This document shows, piece after piece, positions 43,568 through 51,892 of a stretch of DNA of 64,000 nucleotides. Source of the stretch: Galbibacter pacificus (GTDB taxonomy: Bacteria; Bacteroidota; Bacteroidia; Flavobacteriales; Flavobacteriaceae). Within the stretch, counting starts at the first letter, position 1; each line of letters opens with the position of its first letter. A model generated the notes under the pieces. It saw nothing but the letters and a program-made list of their open reading frames with translations, was not told the DNA's origin and ran no database searches. A program made the position numbers and the translations under genes. Location: the NCBI RefSeq assembly GCF_029603165.1, contig NZ_JAQSVC010000003.1:186001-250000 (forward strand), in the 5' to 3' direction.

Positions 43568-43585
43568 ACTTTAATATACATAAGA

Positions 43586-44932
43586 ATGGAACAGACAAGA
43601 AGTAAACTATCAACATGGATCCGCGAATCCATTACAGCAAGAATGCTCATTGTAGGGTTTTTATTGCTCGTTTTATTAATCCCCCTGGCTTTTGTAAAAG
43701 AGCTCATCAAGGAACGAAAACACAGACAGGAAGACGTGGTGAACGAAATTAACGACAAATGGGGAGACGAAGTAGTCCTTTCGGGGCCCATTCTCAAAGT
43801 CCCTTATAAGGAAATAAAAGAAGTGAAGTCTTTTAACAGCGAAACAAATTCTTATGAAATAAAAAATGAAGAACATATAGATTACGCATATTTCTTTCCG
43901 ATGGATTTAAACATCAATGCACAAGTTGATACAAAACCGCTCAACCGAAGCATCTACAAATCGGTTGTATATACTTCTGATGTAGATGTGAAAGGGGTTT
44001 TTCCTAAAATCGAGTTTGAAAAGGATCGTATTTTGCCCGAAAACATACTTTGGAACAAAGCCACCATACTTATACAAACGTCTAACTTAAAAGGAATACG
44101 GAACACCGTAAAAACAACCCTTAACAACCAAACACTTTCCATGGCTCCCGTATACAATAATGCCGTTTTAAATACCATTGAAAGCGTTCCCATAACAAAT
44201 TTTGCAACTATGCATGCCCAAGAAACATCTTTCCGGTTTAATTTAAAGGTAAACGGAAGCAAAACCATGAAGTTTGTACCCATAGGCAAAACTACCCAAG
44301 CCTCTATGGCCTCCAACTGGGCTTCGCCCAGCTTCGACGGGATGTTCCTGCCCGAAGACGGCTCTAGGGAAATCTCCAGCGACGGTTTTAAGGCTTCTTG
44401 GAAAATTTTACAGATAAACAGGCAGTTCGAACAATCCTTTTACGATAAAATACCCGACCTCACACCGTTTGCCTTTGGCGCCAAGCTCATCGTTCCGGTA
44501 AACGAGTATGCCAAAAGCGAACGCGCCTCAAAATATGGCATCTTGGTCATTGCTTTAACCTTATTGGTGTTTTTATTGATCCAACTGGTTAGCAAAATCT
44601 ATATCCATCCGTTTCAATATGTCATGATAGGCCTTGCATTGGTAATGTTTTATACCTTATTAATCTCCATCTCCGAGCACAGCTCGTTTTTAAAGGCATA
44701 CTTGTTGGCATCGGCAGCTGTGTTGGGGCTCGTTACCCTTTACTCCAGGACAATCCTTAAAAATTTTAAGTTTGCCATACTGGTCGGGGCTTCATTGATG
44801 TGTTTATACGGGTTTATCTATGTTATTATCCAACTGGAGGATTATGCACTGTTGGTGGGTAGCATTGGCCTGTTTATCATCCTGGCCACTATTATGTTCT
44901 TCTCCAAAAAAATAGATTGGGAAAACAAATAG
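43586..44932 (+). CDS. creD: CreD-like inner-membrane protein
   Basis: 448 residues, the length of CreD. One N-terminal helix ('ARMLIVGFLLLVLLIPLAFV', near 18-38) precedes a long periplasmic domain ('HRQEDVVNEINDKWGDEVVL' near its start, 'DGSREISSDGFKASWKILQ' near its end). About five C-terminal helices follow ('YGILVIALTLLVFLLIQLVS', 'YLLASAAVLGLVTLYSR', 'LLVGSIGLFIILATIMFFSK'). CreD is an envelope-stress protein of unclear biochemistry; the E. coli gene is controlled by CreBC, but here a palindromic operator and a small winged-helix regulator replace that. A signal-sensing partner is not obvious. Confidence 0.93.
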   Translation: MEQTRSKLSTWIRESITARMLIVGFLLLVLLIPLAFVKELIKERKHRQEDVVNEINDKWGDEVVLSGPILKVPYKEIKEVKSFNSETNSYEIKNEEHIDYAYFFPMDLNINAQVDTKPLNRSIYKSVVYTSDVDVKGVFPKIEFEKDRILPENILWNKATILIQTSNLKGIRNTVKTTLNNQTLSMAPVYNNAVLNTIESVPITNFATMHAQETSFRFNLKVNGSKTMKFVPIGKTTQASMASNWASPSFDGMFLPEDGSREISSDGFKASWKILQINRQFEQSFYDKIPDLTPFAFGAKLIVPVNEYAKSERASKYGILVIALTLLVFLLIQLVSKIYIHPFQYVMIGLALVMFYTLLISISEHSSFLKAYLLASAAVLGLVTLYSRTILKNFKFAILVGASLMCLYGFIYVIIQLEDYALLVGSIGLFIILATIMFFSKKIDWENK

Positions 44933-44994
44933 CACTAAAACAGCAGGCAAAAAACTGCTTACCATAAACAATGTATGCCTGCACATATATTTTT

Positions 44995-45056
44995 AAAGCA
45001 CCCGTGCAAAGAAATGCCTCAAATATATTGGCTTATTCTTTGCACGGGGTGCTTTT
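44995..45056. terminator. Bidirectional terminator between creD and the DUF5009 gene
   Basis: A 19-base arm AAAGCACCCGTGCAAAGAA (44995-45013) pairs with TTCTTTGCACGGGGTGCTTT (45037-45056), with one bulged base and a 23-base loop. Both strands end in T-rich sequence. It separates convergent transcription units. Confidence 0.85.
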
Positions 45057-45065
45057 CTTTTCTAA

Positions 45066-46166
45066 CTATACCTTTATATATATCTTCTTTTTATCCATAA
45101 AGTACGCTATGCCCCATAAAACCATTGCAAACACGAGGGCAAACATAAGCGAGCCAAAGTAATCGCCCATCCACGACATAAAAACATGGTGTGCTATCCA
45201 TCCGTAGGCCGATGTATCTCCCATTGGGACACTGAACAAAATAGTAGCGAATATCCCAGAGAGTATATAGATAAACAACGGGTTTTTACCCAAAACCTCG
45301 AAGAAATATGTCCAGCTTTTCTTGTTTAACAGCTCGATAACATATACCAAAACGGCTATAACCATTAAATCTATGCCCACGGTCAAGAGCACATACGAGC
45401 TTGTCCATATTTTTTTGTTGATGGGGAACAACAAATCCCACCCAAGGGCAGCAAAGGTCAATACGGCGCCAGCCATCATCAGCTTGGCGATAGTTTCGTA
45501 GTTCTTCCCGTTTTTTTGAAGGAACGCCCCCGCAAAATAGCCAACAATTACATTAACAATAGATGGCAGGGTGCTTAAAAGGCCTTCGGGATCAAAAGGA
45601 AAGCCTTCTCCCTTATACATATGGTCGGCACCGATAAGCCATAGATCTGTTTTAATGGCGGCATTGCCTTCCATGGTATAATCGCCAAAGGCATACATCA
45701 ATATATGGTAGCCCACCAGGGCAACAATACTAAATATAAGTGCGCCCTTGGCCTTCCAGTAATAAATTATAAGCGATGCAAAACAATAACACAGCGCAAT
45801 ACGCTGCAATACACCAAATATACGGGTTTCGGCCAGTGGTTTTAAATGCCCGTCCTTGACAAACGGAAACCAGTACAGCAAAAAGCCTATTAAAAAGATG
45901 AGGAACGTTCTTTTAAAGACTTTCTTTAAAAAAGCCGCACTGCCTAGCGCCTCAAACTTGCGCATGCTAAAGCTCATGGCGTTACCAACCACAAAAAGGA
46001 AGGTAGGAAATACCAAATCTGTAAGCGTAAAGCCATGCCAGTGCGCATGGTGCAGGGGTTTGTAAATAGTGGCCCAAGAACCGGGCGTATTAACGATAAT
46101 CATTAAAAAAAGGGTAAGGCCCCTTAGTACATCGAGGGATAAATAGCGTTCTTTAAGTGCTTTCAA
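45066..46166 (-). CDS. DUF5009/HGSNAT-like membrane acyltransferase
   Basis: 366 residues with about ten transmembrane helices. The start 'YLSLDVLRGLTLFLMIIVNT' with 'DVLRG' is the acyltransferase signature shared by HGSNAT (heparan-alpha-glucosaminide N-acetyltransferase) relatives and DUF5009 proteins. 'YKPLHHAHWHGFTLTDLVFP' carries the conserved His and the 'TLTDLVFP' segment. It should transfer an acyl group from cytoplasmic acyl-CoA to a sugar in the periplasm; the acceptor is unknown. It is convergent with creD and its 5' side is the unexplained 463-base gap. Confidence 0.88.
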   Translation of the reverse strand: MKALKERYLSLDVLRGLTLFLMIIVNTPGSWATIYKPLHHAHWHGFTLTDLVFPTFLFVVGNAMSFSMRKFEALGSAAFLKKVFKRTFLIFLIGFLLYWFPFVKDGHLKPLAETRIFGVLQRIALCYCFASLIIYYWKAKGALIFSIVALVGYHILMYAFGDYTMEGNAAIKTDLWLIGADHMYKGEGFPFDPEGLLSTLPSIVNVIVGYFAGAFLQKNGKNYETIAKLMMAGAVLTFAALGWDLLFPINKKIWTSSYVLLTVGIDLMVIAVLVYVIELLNKKSWTYFFEVLGKNPLFIYILSGIFATILFSVPMGDTSAYGWIAHHVFMSWMGDYFGSLMFALVFAMVLWGIAYFMDKKKIYIKV

Positions 46167-46629
46167 AATAGGTTGGGTTTTTAAATAGCCTTAAATATAA
46201 TTAATTTGTTAAAACTATATATACCCAAAACAAGTCAACGTTATACTTTTTAGCGTCTATTCTAGTAGGGCATCGCATATATGCATTTATCTGTTCATCG
46301 TTTGCCATGCTCCCTCCCATAGTTGTACCTATATATTTTATAAGTTCTGCTATCCCTATGCTAGGGCATCACCCGAAAAGATTAAAACCGGTCTACTTAC
46401 AAGTAGCATACACTAGGTGCTGTACAAAGTCTCCCCTCGTATACCATCTTTTCGAAGCGAATTACCCCTTTGAGAAGGATAGGTTTCTGCCTCCTTTTAT
46501 GCCATAGGAATTGTAACATTGCACAAAAACAATAGGCAGGCAAACAACTGTCCAATTATAAAAAGCAGTTATTTTTGTATAAACATATAATACTACTCTA
46601 ATTTAAGAATTATTTTTCTACATATTCAG
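46167..46629. other. 463-base gap without a recognised gene
   Basis: Between the DUF5009 gene and recX I find no gene I can support. The region carries a direct repeat TAGGGCATC (46266-46274 and 46362-46370) and a palindrome CCCTATGCTAGGG (46354-46366). A 66-codon plus-strand frame (46307-46507) has no recognisable family, and the minus strand has only short frames. The flanks are AT-rich as expected for promoters; the centre is less so, which leaves room for an RNA gene or remnants of a lost gene. I cannot decide between these. Confidence 0.4.
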
Positions 46630-46632
46630 GTG

Positions 46633-47106
46633 ATGCAAAACAAAAAAACATATACGGTTGAAGAAGCCAAACGAAGACTGGAAGCTTATTGCGCCTACCA
46701 AGAACGTTGCCATGACGATGTGGTAAAAAAACTGCGGTCCATGCACATGATACCCGTTGCCGTAGACACCGTTGTAGCACACCTTATCGAGCATGGCTTC
46801 CTGAACGAAGAACGCTTTGCACGCAGCTATGCCAGGGGGAAATTCAACATAAAAAAATGGGGGAAAAACCGTATTGTACGCGAACTTAAGCATAGAAATA
46901 TCTCCCGCTTTAACATACACCTTGCCTTAAAGGAAATACCCGACGCCGATTACCATAAAACCTTTAACGAGCTTGCCGAAAAGAAGGCCGGGCAACTTAC
47001 CGGGACAAACCTGTTTAAGAAAAAGCAGCAACTGGCAAATTACCTGCTATACCGTGGATGGGAAAGCGATCTTGTCTACGAAAAAATAAACGATCTCTTG
47101 GGCTAA
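46633..47106 (+). CDS. recX: Regulatory protein RecX
   Basis: 157 residues from ATG 46633, with an overlapping GTG at 46630 one codon earlier. RecX is a RecA inhibitor made of tandem three-helix repeats; 'AYCAYQERCHDDVVKKLRSM' and 'LIEHGFLNEERFARSYARGK' are its conserved segments, and 'KWGKNRIVRELKHRNIS' follows. The C-terminus 'LANYLLYRGWESDLVYEKIN' is typical for the second and third repeats. The gene is stand-alone with recA not in view. Reading starts at the ATG because the GTG-ATG pair lies in the same frame and adds only one residue. Confidence 0.93.
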   Translation: MQNKKTYTVEEAKRRLEAYCAYQERCHDDVVKKLRSMHMIPVAVDTVVAHLIEHGFLNEERFARSYARGKFNIKKWGKNRIVRELKHRNISRFNIHLALKEIPDADYHKTFNELAEKKAGQLTGTNLFKKKQQLANYLLYRGWESDLVYEKINDLLG

Positions 47107-47166
47107 AGCCCGTCCCATAGAGCACCTTAATGAAACAACTTTTTTGTAAAAATAGGGAAAAAGAAT

Positions 47167-47447
47167 TTATTTGTTGCCTACCACCACGTTCCACTGCCGT
47201 ACCTGCCACGATTTTATAAGTCCGTTTACAACATAAGGGTCTTCTTGGGCAAAAGCCTTGGCCATGGCATCTGTTTCCCCAACAAATACCAGCAAGGCAC
47301 CACCGGCAGGGTTCTCAAGAGCGCCCCCAAGGAGTAAATGTCCGTTCCCTACATATTTTGTGCTAGCCTTAAATGTTCGTTGCGGTACTGGGAACGTTCT
47401 TCTAGGTAATTGGAAACCGTTTGGTAAAATAGTGCATAATAATTCAT
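47167..47447 (-). pseudogene. YciI-like protein gene broken by a one-base frameshift
   Basis: Starting with ATG 47447 the frame reads MNYYALFYQTVSNYLEERSQ and then YRNEHLRLAQN, after which it stops. The next base register continues 'KYVGNGHLLLGGALENPAGG', 'ALLVFVGETDAMAKAFAQED' and 'PYVVNGLIKSWQVRQWNVVV', exactly the YciI-domain C-terminal half. The switch point is a run of four A (T on the plus strand, 47356-47359) where five would keep the frame. The span of 281 bases is not a multiple of three. It is either a real loss of function or a homopolymer sequencing error. YciI-domain proteins are small putative enzymes. Its neighbours are recX and the cupin-like gene. Confidence 0.8.
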
Positions 47448-47537
47448 GCCAAAAAGATATTAAAGCAGTGTTCATGCCCAAGATACTAAAAACATGGGGC
47501 ATAAAGTACCGTATCATAAGTAAAAAACAGGTATGTG

Positions 47538-48404
47538 CTATGTTTTTATCCCGAGCTCTTGGTGCGTTTTGGCTATGGCGCGCTCGTTTTTATGGTCTAT
47601 CCATGCCTGCCCCTTCCATTTGCGCATTAAATTGTCGTAACTGCGCATTACAACAAGATTATAGGCAGCCTTGATAAAATGAGCGGGCTTTTTGGGCAGC
47701 GATCGCAGGCTCATGGAAAACCCAGGGGTAACATATTTCATATAGTGCCAATAACCCTCTGGCATATACAGCATTTGGCCGTGCTCCAGGTTGGCAATAT
47801 AGCCCTGTGCCTGTTTCAATGCCGGCCATTTGTGGTAGTCGGGGTTATCAAAGTCTATATCTTCGCGCGATATCAACGAATGTGGCACCTTGTACATGTA
47901 TTTGGACTGGTCTGGCGGAAAAATAATGCACTGCTTCTTCCCGTGGAAGTGAAAATGGAGGATATTGGAGTAATCTATGTCAAAATGCATGAATACCTTG
48001 CTATTCTCCCCACCAAAAAACAGCATGGGCAACTGCTTTACAAGCTTTATGCCAAGATCGGGCCAATTAAAGTCGTTTTGCAAAGAAGGCACTTCCTTCA
48101 TTAAATTATAGAGAAAAATCCTATAGCTGGTAGGCTTGGATTCCAGTAGTTTTATGTACTCGCCCATCTTCATTTTTGCATGCGGCTCGTTAAAACCGTC
48201 TTCATGCGTAACCGGCCTGTCGTCGTACAGCGGTACTGTTTTGTCTCCCGCCACATGATTTATATAACTTAAATGCCATTTCTTGTATGCCGGCCAATCT
48301 TCTGTCAACCTTTCAATTACAACAGGTTTTTGGGGCTTTACATAATTGGCAACAAAGTCCTCTTTACTAATTGTTTGTAGGCGAGGTATTTCCTTTAAGT
48401 TCAT
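47538..48404 (-). CDS. Cupin/JmjC-like (cupin_8) oxygenase
   Basis: About 288 residues from ATG 48404; a longer frame to 48485 would add 27 hydrophobic residues and is less likely. 'MLFFGGENSKVFMHFDIDYS' has the iron-binding His-x-Asp, and the second metal His is expected in 'YMPEGYWHYMKYVTPGFSMS'. 'KQCIIFPPDQSKYMYKVPHS' is also typical of the cupin_8/JmjC-like fold. Proteins of this class are 2-oxoglutarate-dependent hydroxylases that act on proteins or small molecules; the substrate is unknown. The gene follows bioB on the same strand, 131 bases away, and may or may not belong to the biotin group. Confidence 0.85.
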   Translation of the reverse strand: MNLKEIPRLQTISKEDFVANYVKPQKPVVIERLTEDWPAYKKWHLSYINHVAGDKTVPLYDDRPVTHEDGFNEPHAKMKMGEYIKLLESKPTSYRIFLYNLMKEVPSLQNDFNWPDLGIKLVKQLPMLFFGGENSKVFMHFDIDYSNILHFHFHGKKQCIIFPPDQSKYMYKVPHSLISREDIDFDNPDYHKWPALKQAQGYIANLEHGQMLYMPEGYWHYMKYVTPGFSMSLRSLPKKPAHFIKAAYNLVVMRSYDNLMRKWKGQAWIDHKNERAIAKTHQELGIKT

Positions 48405-48535
48405 AAAAAATAACTTGAAATAAACTTTATAAAAGTACAAATTGTTTGCAATTATAGCGTATAGAATAGCTTTAATTACAAACAATTGGCATTATGCGGA
48501 GTTAAAAAATGCATGTACAGCAGCTATAAAACCCG

Positions 48536-49636
48536 CTATATGGCCTTGGTTTTTTGGGCTTCTTCCTTGGCCAGTTCGTTTTTCTGGATTTTATGGCCGG
48601 GGCGTGTCCATTTAGGGTTTTCTCCAAGCTCTTGAAGTTTAGATTCCGTGGCTTCGACCGTTTCTGGCTGTGCTTTTTTAACAAATGGTTTCTGCGGGTT
48701 AAGCCCCAGCATTTTAAACATCTGCATATCTTCGCTCACGTCGGGGTTTGGCGTGGTAAGCAGCTTGTCCCCGGCAAAAATAGAGTTGGCCCCAGCAAAG
48801 AAACACATGGCCTGCCCTTCGCGGCTCATCTCTGTGCGTCCTGCCGAGAGGCGCACCTGTGTTTGTGGCATAACAATACGGGTGGTGGCTACCATGCGTA
48901 TCATTTCCCATATTTCCACGGGCTTCTCGTTGGCCATTGGGGTACCTTCTACGGCTACCAGCGCATTAATGGGCACCGATTCTGGCTGCGGGCTCAAGGT
49001 AGACAAAGCAACCAGCATGCCTGCGCGGTCCTCAACGCTTTCGCCCATACCAATAATGCCCCCGCTACAAACCGTAACATTGGTTTTGCGCACGTTGTCT
49101 ATGGTTTGCAGGCGGTCTTCAAAACCACGCGTAGAAATTACCTCTTTATAGTATTCTTCAGATGTGTCCAGGTTATGATTATACGCATACAGCCCAGCTT
49201 CTGCCAAGCGCTGCGCCTGATTTTCGGTAAGCATGCCCAGCGTACAGCACACCTCCATCTCCAGTTTGTTTATGGTGCGTACCATTTCCAGCACTTGGTC
49301 AAACTCGGGCCCATCTTTTACATTTCTCCATGCCGCTCCCATGCAAACGCGCGAACTCCCCGCGGCTTTTGCGCGCAGTGCCTGTGCCTTTACGTGCGGT
49401 ACCGTCATTAAGTCGTTCCCCTCTATATCGGTATGGTACCTGGCGGCCTGTGGGCAGTAACCGCAGTCTTCCGGGCAGCCCCCGGTTTTAATAGAGAGCA
49501 AGGTAGACACCTGTACGGTATTCGGGTCGTGGTATTCCCTGTGTACCGTTGCCGCTTGGTAGAGCAGCTCCATTAACGGCCTGTTATATATTTCCAATAT
49601 TTCTTCCTTGGTCCAGTTGTGTCTTATCGCACTCAT
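48536..49636 (-). CDS. bioB: Biotin synthase
   Basis: 366 residues, slightly longer than E. coli BioB (346), with a C-terminal tail rich in Lys and Glu. It is a radical-SAM enzyme that inserts sulfur into dethiobiotin. The [4Fe-4S] motif is Cys54, Cys58 and Cys61 in 'TGGCPEDCGYCPQ'; the [2Fe-2S] ligands are in 'SSRVCMGAAWR', 'MEVCCTLGML', 'VTVCSGGIIG' and 'VRLSAGRTEM'. The ATG at 49636 is standard. It is the last gene of the minus-strand biotin group but is separated from the ketoacyl synthase gene by 275 bases with REP-like hairpins. Confidence 0.97.
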   Translation of the reverse strand: MSAIRHNWTKEEILEIYNRPLMELLYQAATVHREYHDPNTVQVSTLLSIKTGGCPEDCGYCPQAARYHTDIEGNDLMTVPHVKAQALRAKAAGSSRVCMGAAWRNVKDGPEFDQVLEMVRTINKLEMEVCCTLGMLTENQAQRLAEAGLYAYNHNLDTSEEYYKEVISTRGFEDRLQTIDNVRKTNVTVCSGGIIGMGESVEDRAGMLVALSTLSPQPESVPINALVAVEGTPMANEKPVEIWEMIRMVATTRIVMPQTQVRLSAGRTEMSREGQAMCFFAGANSIFAGDKLLTTPNPDVSEDMQMFKMLGLNPQKPFVKKAQPETVEATESKLQELGENPKWTRPGHKIQKNELAKEEAQKTKAI

Positions 49637-49658
49637 AGAAACTAATTTTTCGGGGCTT

Positions 49659-49727
49659 CCTCCCGACAGAAAATGTCGGGAGGCGGGTTTTCGTTACTCG
49701 CTTCCCCAACGAAAATGTCGGGGAAAG
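49659..49727. repeat. Two REP-like hairpins upstream of bioB
   Basis: CCTCCCGACA-GAAAA-TGTCGGGAGG (49659-49683) is a perfect 10-base hairpin. A second, degenerate copy (CTTCCCC ... GTCGGGGAAAG, 49701-49727) follows. Both share the direct repeat GAAAATGTCGGG at 49669-49680 and 49711-49722. It resembles a dispersed intergenic repeat. It could also act as an attenuator or terminator between the ketoacyl synthase gene and bioB. Confidence 0.65.
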
Positions 49728-49911
49728 CTCAAACATGCACTCAATCCCTAAGCCAATTCGGTTTACAGGTTCAAAAATAGTAATTCATTTCGGGTTACGT
49801 TAAGATCAGCTCATAATTTATTATCAAATCAATAAATTCCTCAAAGAGATTCAAGCCTTTACCCTACACCCTGAACCTCCTCACAAAACATATATTTGCC
49901 CAATCTATACT

Positions 49912-51069
49912 TTATACCGAAAGCAGCACGCTTACCGCATTTCCCCCAAACCCTACCGCATTTACAAGCACTTTTTTTATGTGCCCGGGCATTTTTTTGT
50001 GTTCAATATAAGGTACCTTTATAAACGCTTGGTGCTGCATCATCAATACGGCCAGTTCCAGGCTCAGCATTCCCGACGCTCCAAACGTATGTCCTATTTT
50101 CCATTTGTTGGTAGTAAGAGCGGGCATGTCTTCCCCAAAAATCTTTTCAATCGCCTTTACTTCGGTACTATCTCCCTTAATGGTACCCGGCGCGTGCATG
50201 ACAACAACATCTACCAGAGAGGGATCGGTGTTCCTTAGTGCCATTTTCATGGATTTCTGGAAACATTCGGCCTCCTCGGAGATAGAAATGTTATGCTTTA
50301 ATACCTCCGTAGCGTAACCAACCCCTTCTACATAGGCCAATGCCTCCCCGCTTGGGTTTGCTTCCATGCAAACAACGGCGGCGCCTTCGCCCAGTGCCAT
50401 GGAGTTGCGTTTTTTGTTCAAGTCCAATGCCTTACAGGGGTAATCATCCTGCGGATTTTCGGCATAGATTTTCAATGCCTTCATTTGGGCTATGGTAAAT
50501 GGCGTTAACGAAGCCTCGCTCCCGCCAACCAGAAACTTGTTGCTCATCCCGCTTTTAATCCACGCCACACCATTTACCAGTGCGTGCAGCGCGGTGGAAC
50601 AGGTAATGGAATGCGACAGCTCAGGTCCCTGAGATTGCAAATCGTGCGCCAGCCAAGAAGAAATATTGCCCAAGGTAGTGGTAGGCGAAGCAAGTGTGCT
50701 CGATTTTTTATCGGTTAAATATTCTTGGTAATACTTTTCAAACAGCGAAGTTGCCCCACGGGAAGACCCAATATTGATACCAAAGTTGTCCCCCTTTTTC
50801 CAATCTGCCTGTTCAACGGCTTTACGGGCCGTCTGCATTGCATATAATACAGAGTTGTCAAGGCTTTTGTATTTAACATCAGACGCCCTAATGGCTTCTA
50901 TTTCGGTTTTACTCCCGCCCGATAGTGCCGCCACCAATGCCTTGTGCGTGCCAAAATCTTTTTCGGTTAAAAAATGGTGGTTGTTTAAATAGTTTTCCCA
51001 GGTTTCCCGTGCAGTACTGCCAAGCGCGGATATTGAAGATAGTGCCGTAATGGCAATTTTAGTTTTCAT
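49912..51069 (-). CDS. Beta-ketoacyl-ACP synthase-like protein in the biotin group
   Basis: 385 residues, FabB/FabF-like in length. The catalytic triad is intact: Cys157 in 'SHSITCSTALHALV', His292 in 'VVVMHAPGTIKGDSTEVK' and His327 in 'NKWKIGHTFGASGMLSLE'. The loop around His292 differs from the usual H-G-T-G-T as H-A-P-G-T. The protein may condense malonyl-ACP with a starter acyl chain in the cytoplasm. Its place between bioB and a SET-domain gene, next to bioA, bioD and bioF, suggests a role in making the pimeloyl moiety of biotin; no bioC or bioH is in the window. General fatty-acid FabF is the alternative, but that gene normally lies next to acpP. Confidence 0.88.
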   Translation of the reverse strand: MKTKIAITALSSISALGSTARETWENYLNNHHFLTEKDFGTHKALVAALSGGSKTEIEAIRASDVKYKSLDNSVLYAMQTARKAVEQADWKKGDNFGINIGSSRGATSLFEKYYQEYLTDKKSSTLASPTTTLGNISSWLAHDLQSQGPELSHSITCSTALHALVNGVAWIKSGMSNKFLVGGSEASLTPFTIAQMKALKIYAENPQDDYPCKALDLNKKRNSMALGEGAAVVCMEANPSGEALAYVEGVGYATEVLKHNISISEEAECFQKSMKMALRNTDPSLVDVVVMHAPGTIKGDSTEVKAIEKIFGEDMPALTTNKWKIGHTFGASGMLSLELAVLMMQHQAFIKVPYIEHKKMPGHIKKVLVNAVGFGGNAVSVLLSV

Positions 51070-51265
51070 CTATAATTCAATCTACATTTTGCATTTGCAA
51101 AGCTACTAACCTGAGCTCAATTATTATAACAAAGTCAGAATTAATAAAAGTATTTGATTATAAGGTAGGCTTTTGTTTAGGGTCGGTCTATGCAAATAAG
51201 TGCATCACCGCCAAGTATACAGACAAACTTGGTGGCAATAGCTAAAAATAAGGTTGCTTATACTG

Positions 51266-51853
51266 TTATTTTTCGGCGTAATAACAGGTAAGTATGGAAT
51301 CCAGAACGGCTTCTCCCTTTTCTATTTTACGCACTTTTTTCAGCATGCTTTCATTTAGAAACTTAAACAAAGGCTGGTTAACCGCATTGATATGCCGGAA
51401 AGCTTCCTTTAAAACCTCGTCCCAAACGGCGTGGTATTTTAACAGATCGTCCGGATAAACAATTTTTCGTTTGGTGCCCTCGTCTTTTGCCTTAAATGGC
51501 CTGGCTATGTTTAAATATCCGTAATCGTCTGTAAGTTCTTCGCCGGGGTAAATGTCCCGCACGGCAATCTCAAAGTCGTATGGAGTGGTTAAACAATTGC
51601 TTTTAAAGCTATGATTTACAAATTTTGCCATGTCCCAACATAATACATACTCGCCTTTGTTATTCCTAAAGGTAAAGTAGTCTATAATATGTTGGTAATC
51701 GTTGCTCATGTTGGCAACTTGGGCAGGGGTAAGCACAACATCCAGTTGGTCCTGAACCCAGGTAATTGTTCCTTTAGGAATCAATTGTGTAGCCACAACG
51801 CCATGACCTATTTCATCAGAAATAAATCGCAGCTCGGTATGCGGATGAATCAT
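51266..51853 (-). CDS. SET-domain protein-lysine methyltransferase-like protein
   Basis: 195 residues. The SET fold is recognisable from the start 'FISDEIGHGVVATQLIPKG', the SAM/substrate motif 'FVNHSFKSNC' (Asn80, His81, Cys87) and 'YPGEELTDDYGYLN' (Glu105, Glu106, Tyr111). This is the N-H-S-x-x-x-N-C and G-E-E-L-x-x-D-Y pattern of SET enzymes. Such proteins use S-adenosylmethionine to methylate lysine side chains. It lies 39 bases downstream of bioA on the same strand and 196 bases upstream of the ketoacyl synthase gene, an unusual location. A role in biotin synthesis is unproven; methylation of an enzyme is the simplest idea. Confidence 0.85.
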   Translation of the reverse strand: MIHPHTELRFISDEIGHGVVATQLIPKGTITWVQDQLDVVLTPAQVANMSNDYQHIIDYFTFRNNKGEYVLCWDMAKFVNHSFKSNCLTTPYDFEIAVRDIYPGEELTDDYGYLNIARPFKAKDEGTKRKIVYPDDLLKYHAVWDEVLKEAFRHINAVNQPLFKFLNESMLKKVRKIEKGEAVLDSILTCYYAEK

Positions 51854-51892
51854 TGAATGATAAGCAAATAAGTTTTGATCTCTATAGCTAAT

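Noticed and set aside
46307-46507. 66-codon frame in the gap before recX
   Set aside because: No family pattern, no promoter box and unusual residue composition; not supported as a gene.
48554-49411. 285-codon open frame on the plus strand opposite bioB
   Set aside because: It is an antisense shadow of bioB; its translation has no family pattern and bioB itself has all catalytic cysteines.
51201-51238. Imperfect inverted repeat CCGCCAAGT / ACTTGGTGG between the SET-domain and ketoacyl synthase genes
   Set aside because: It has one mismatch and no T-run in the minus direction, so it is not supported as a terminator and is not long enough to be a clear operator.
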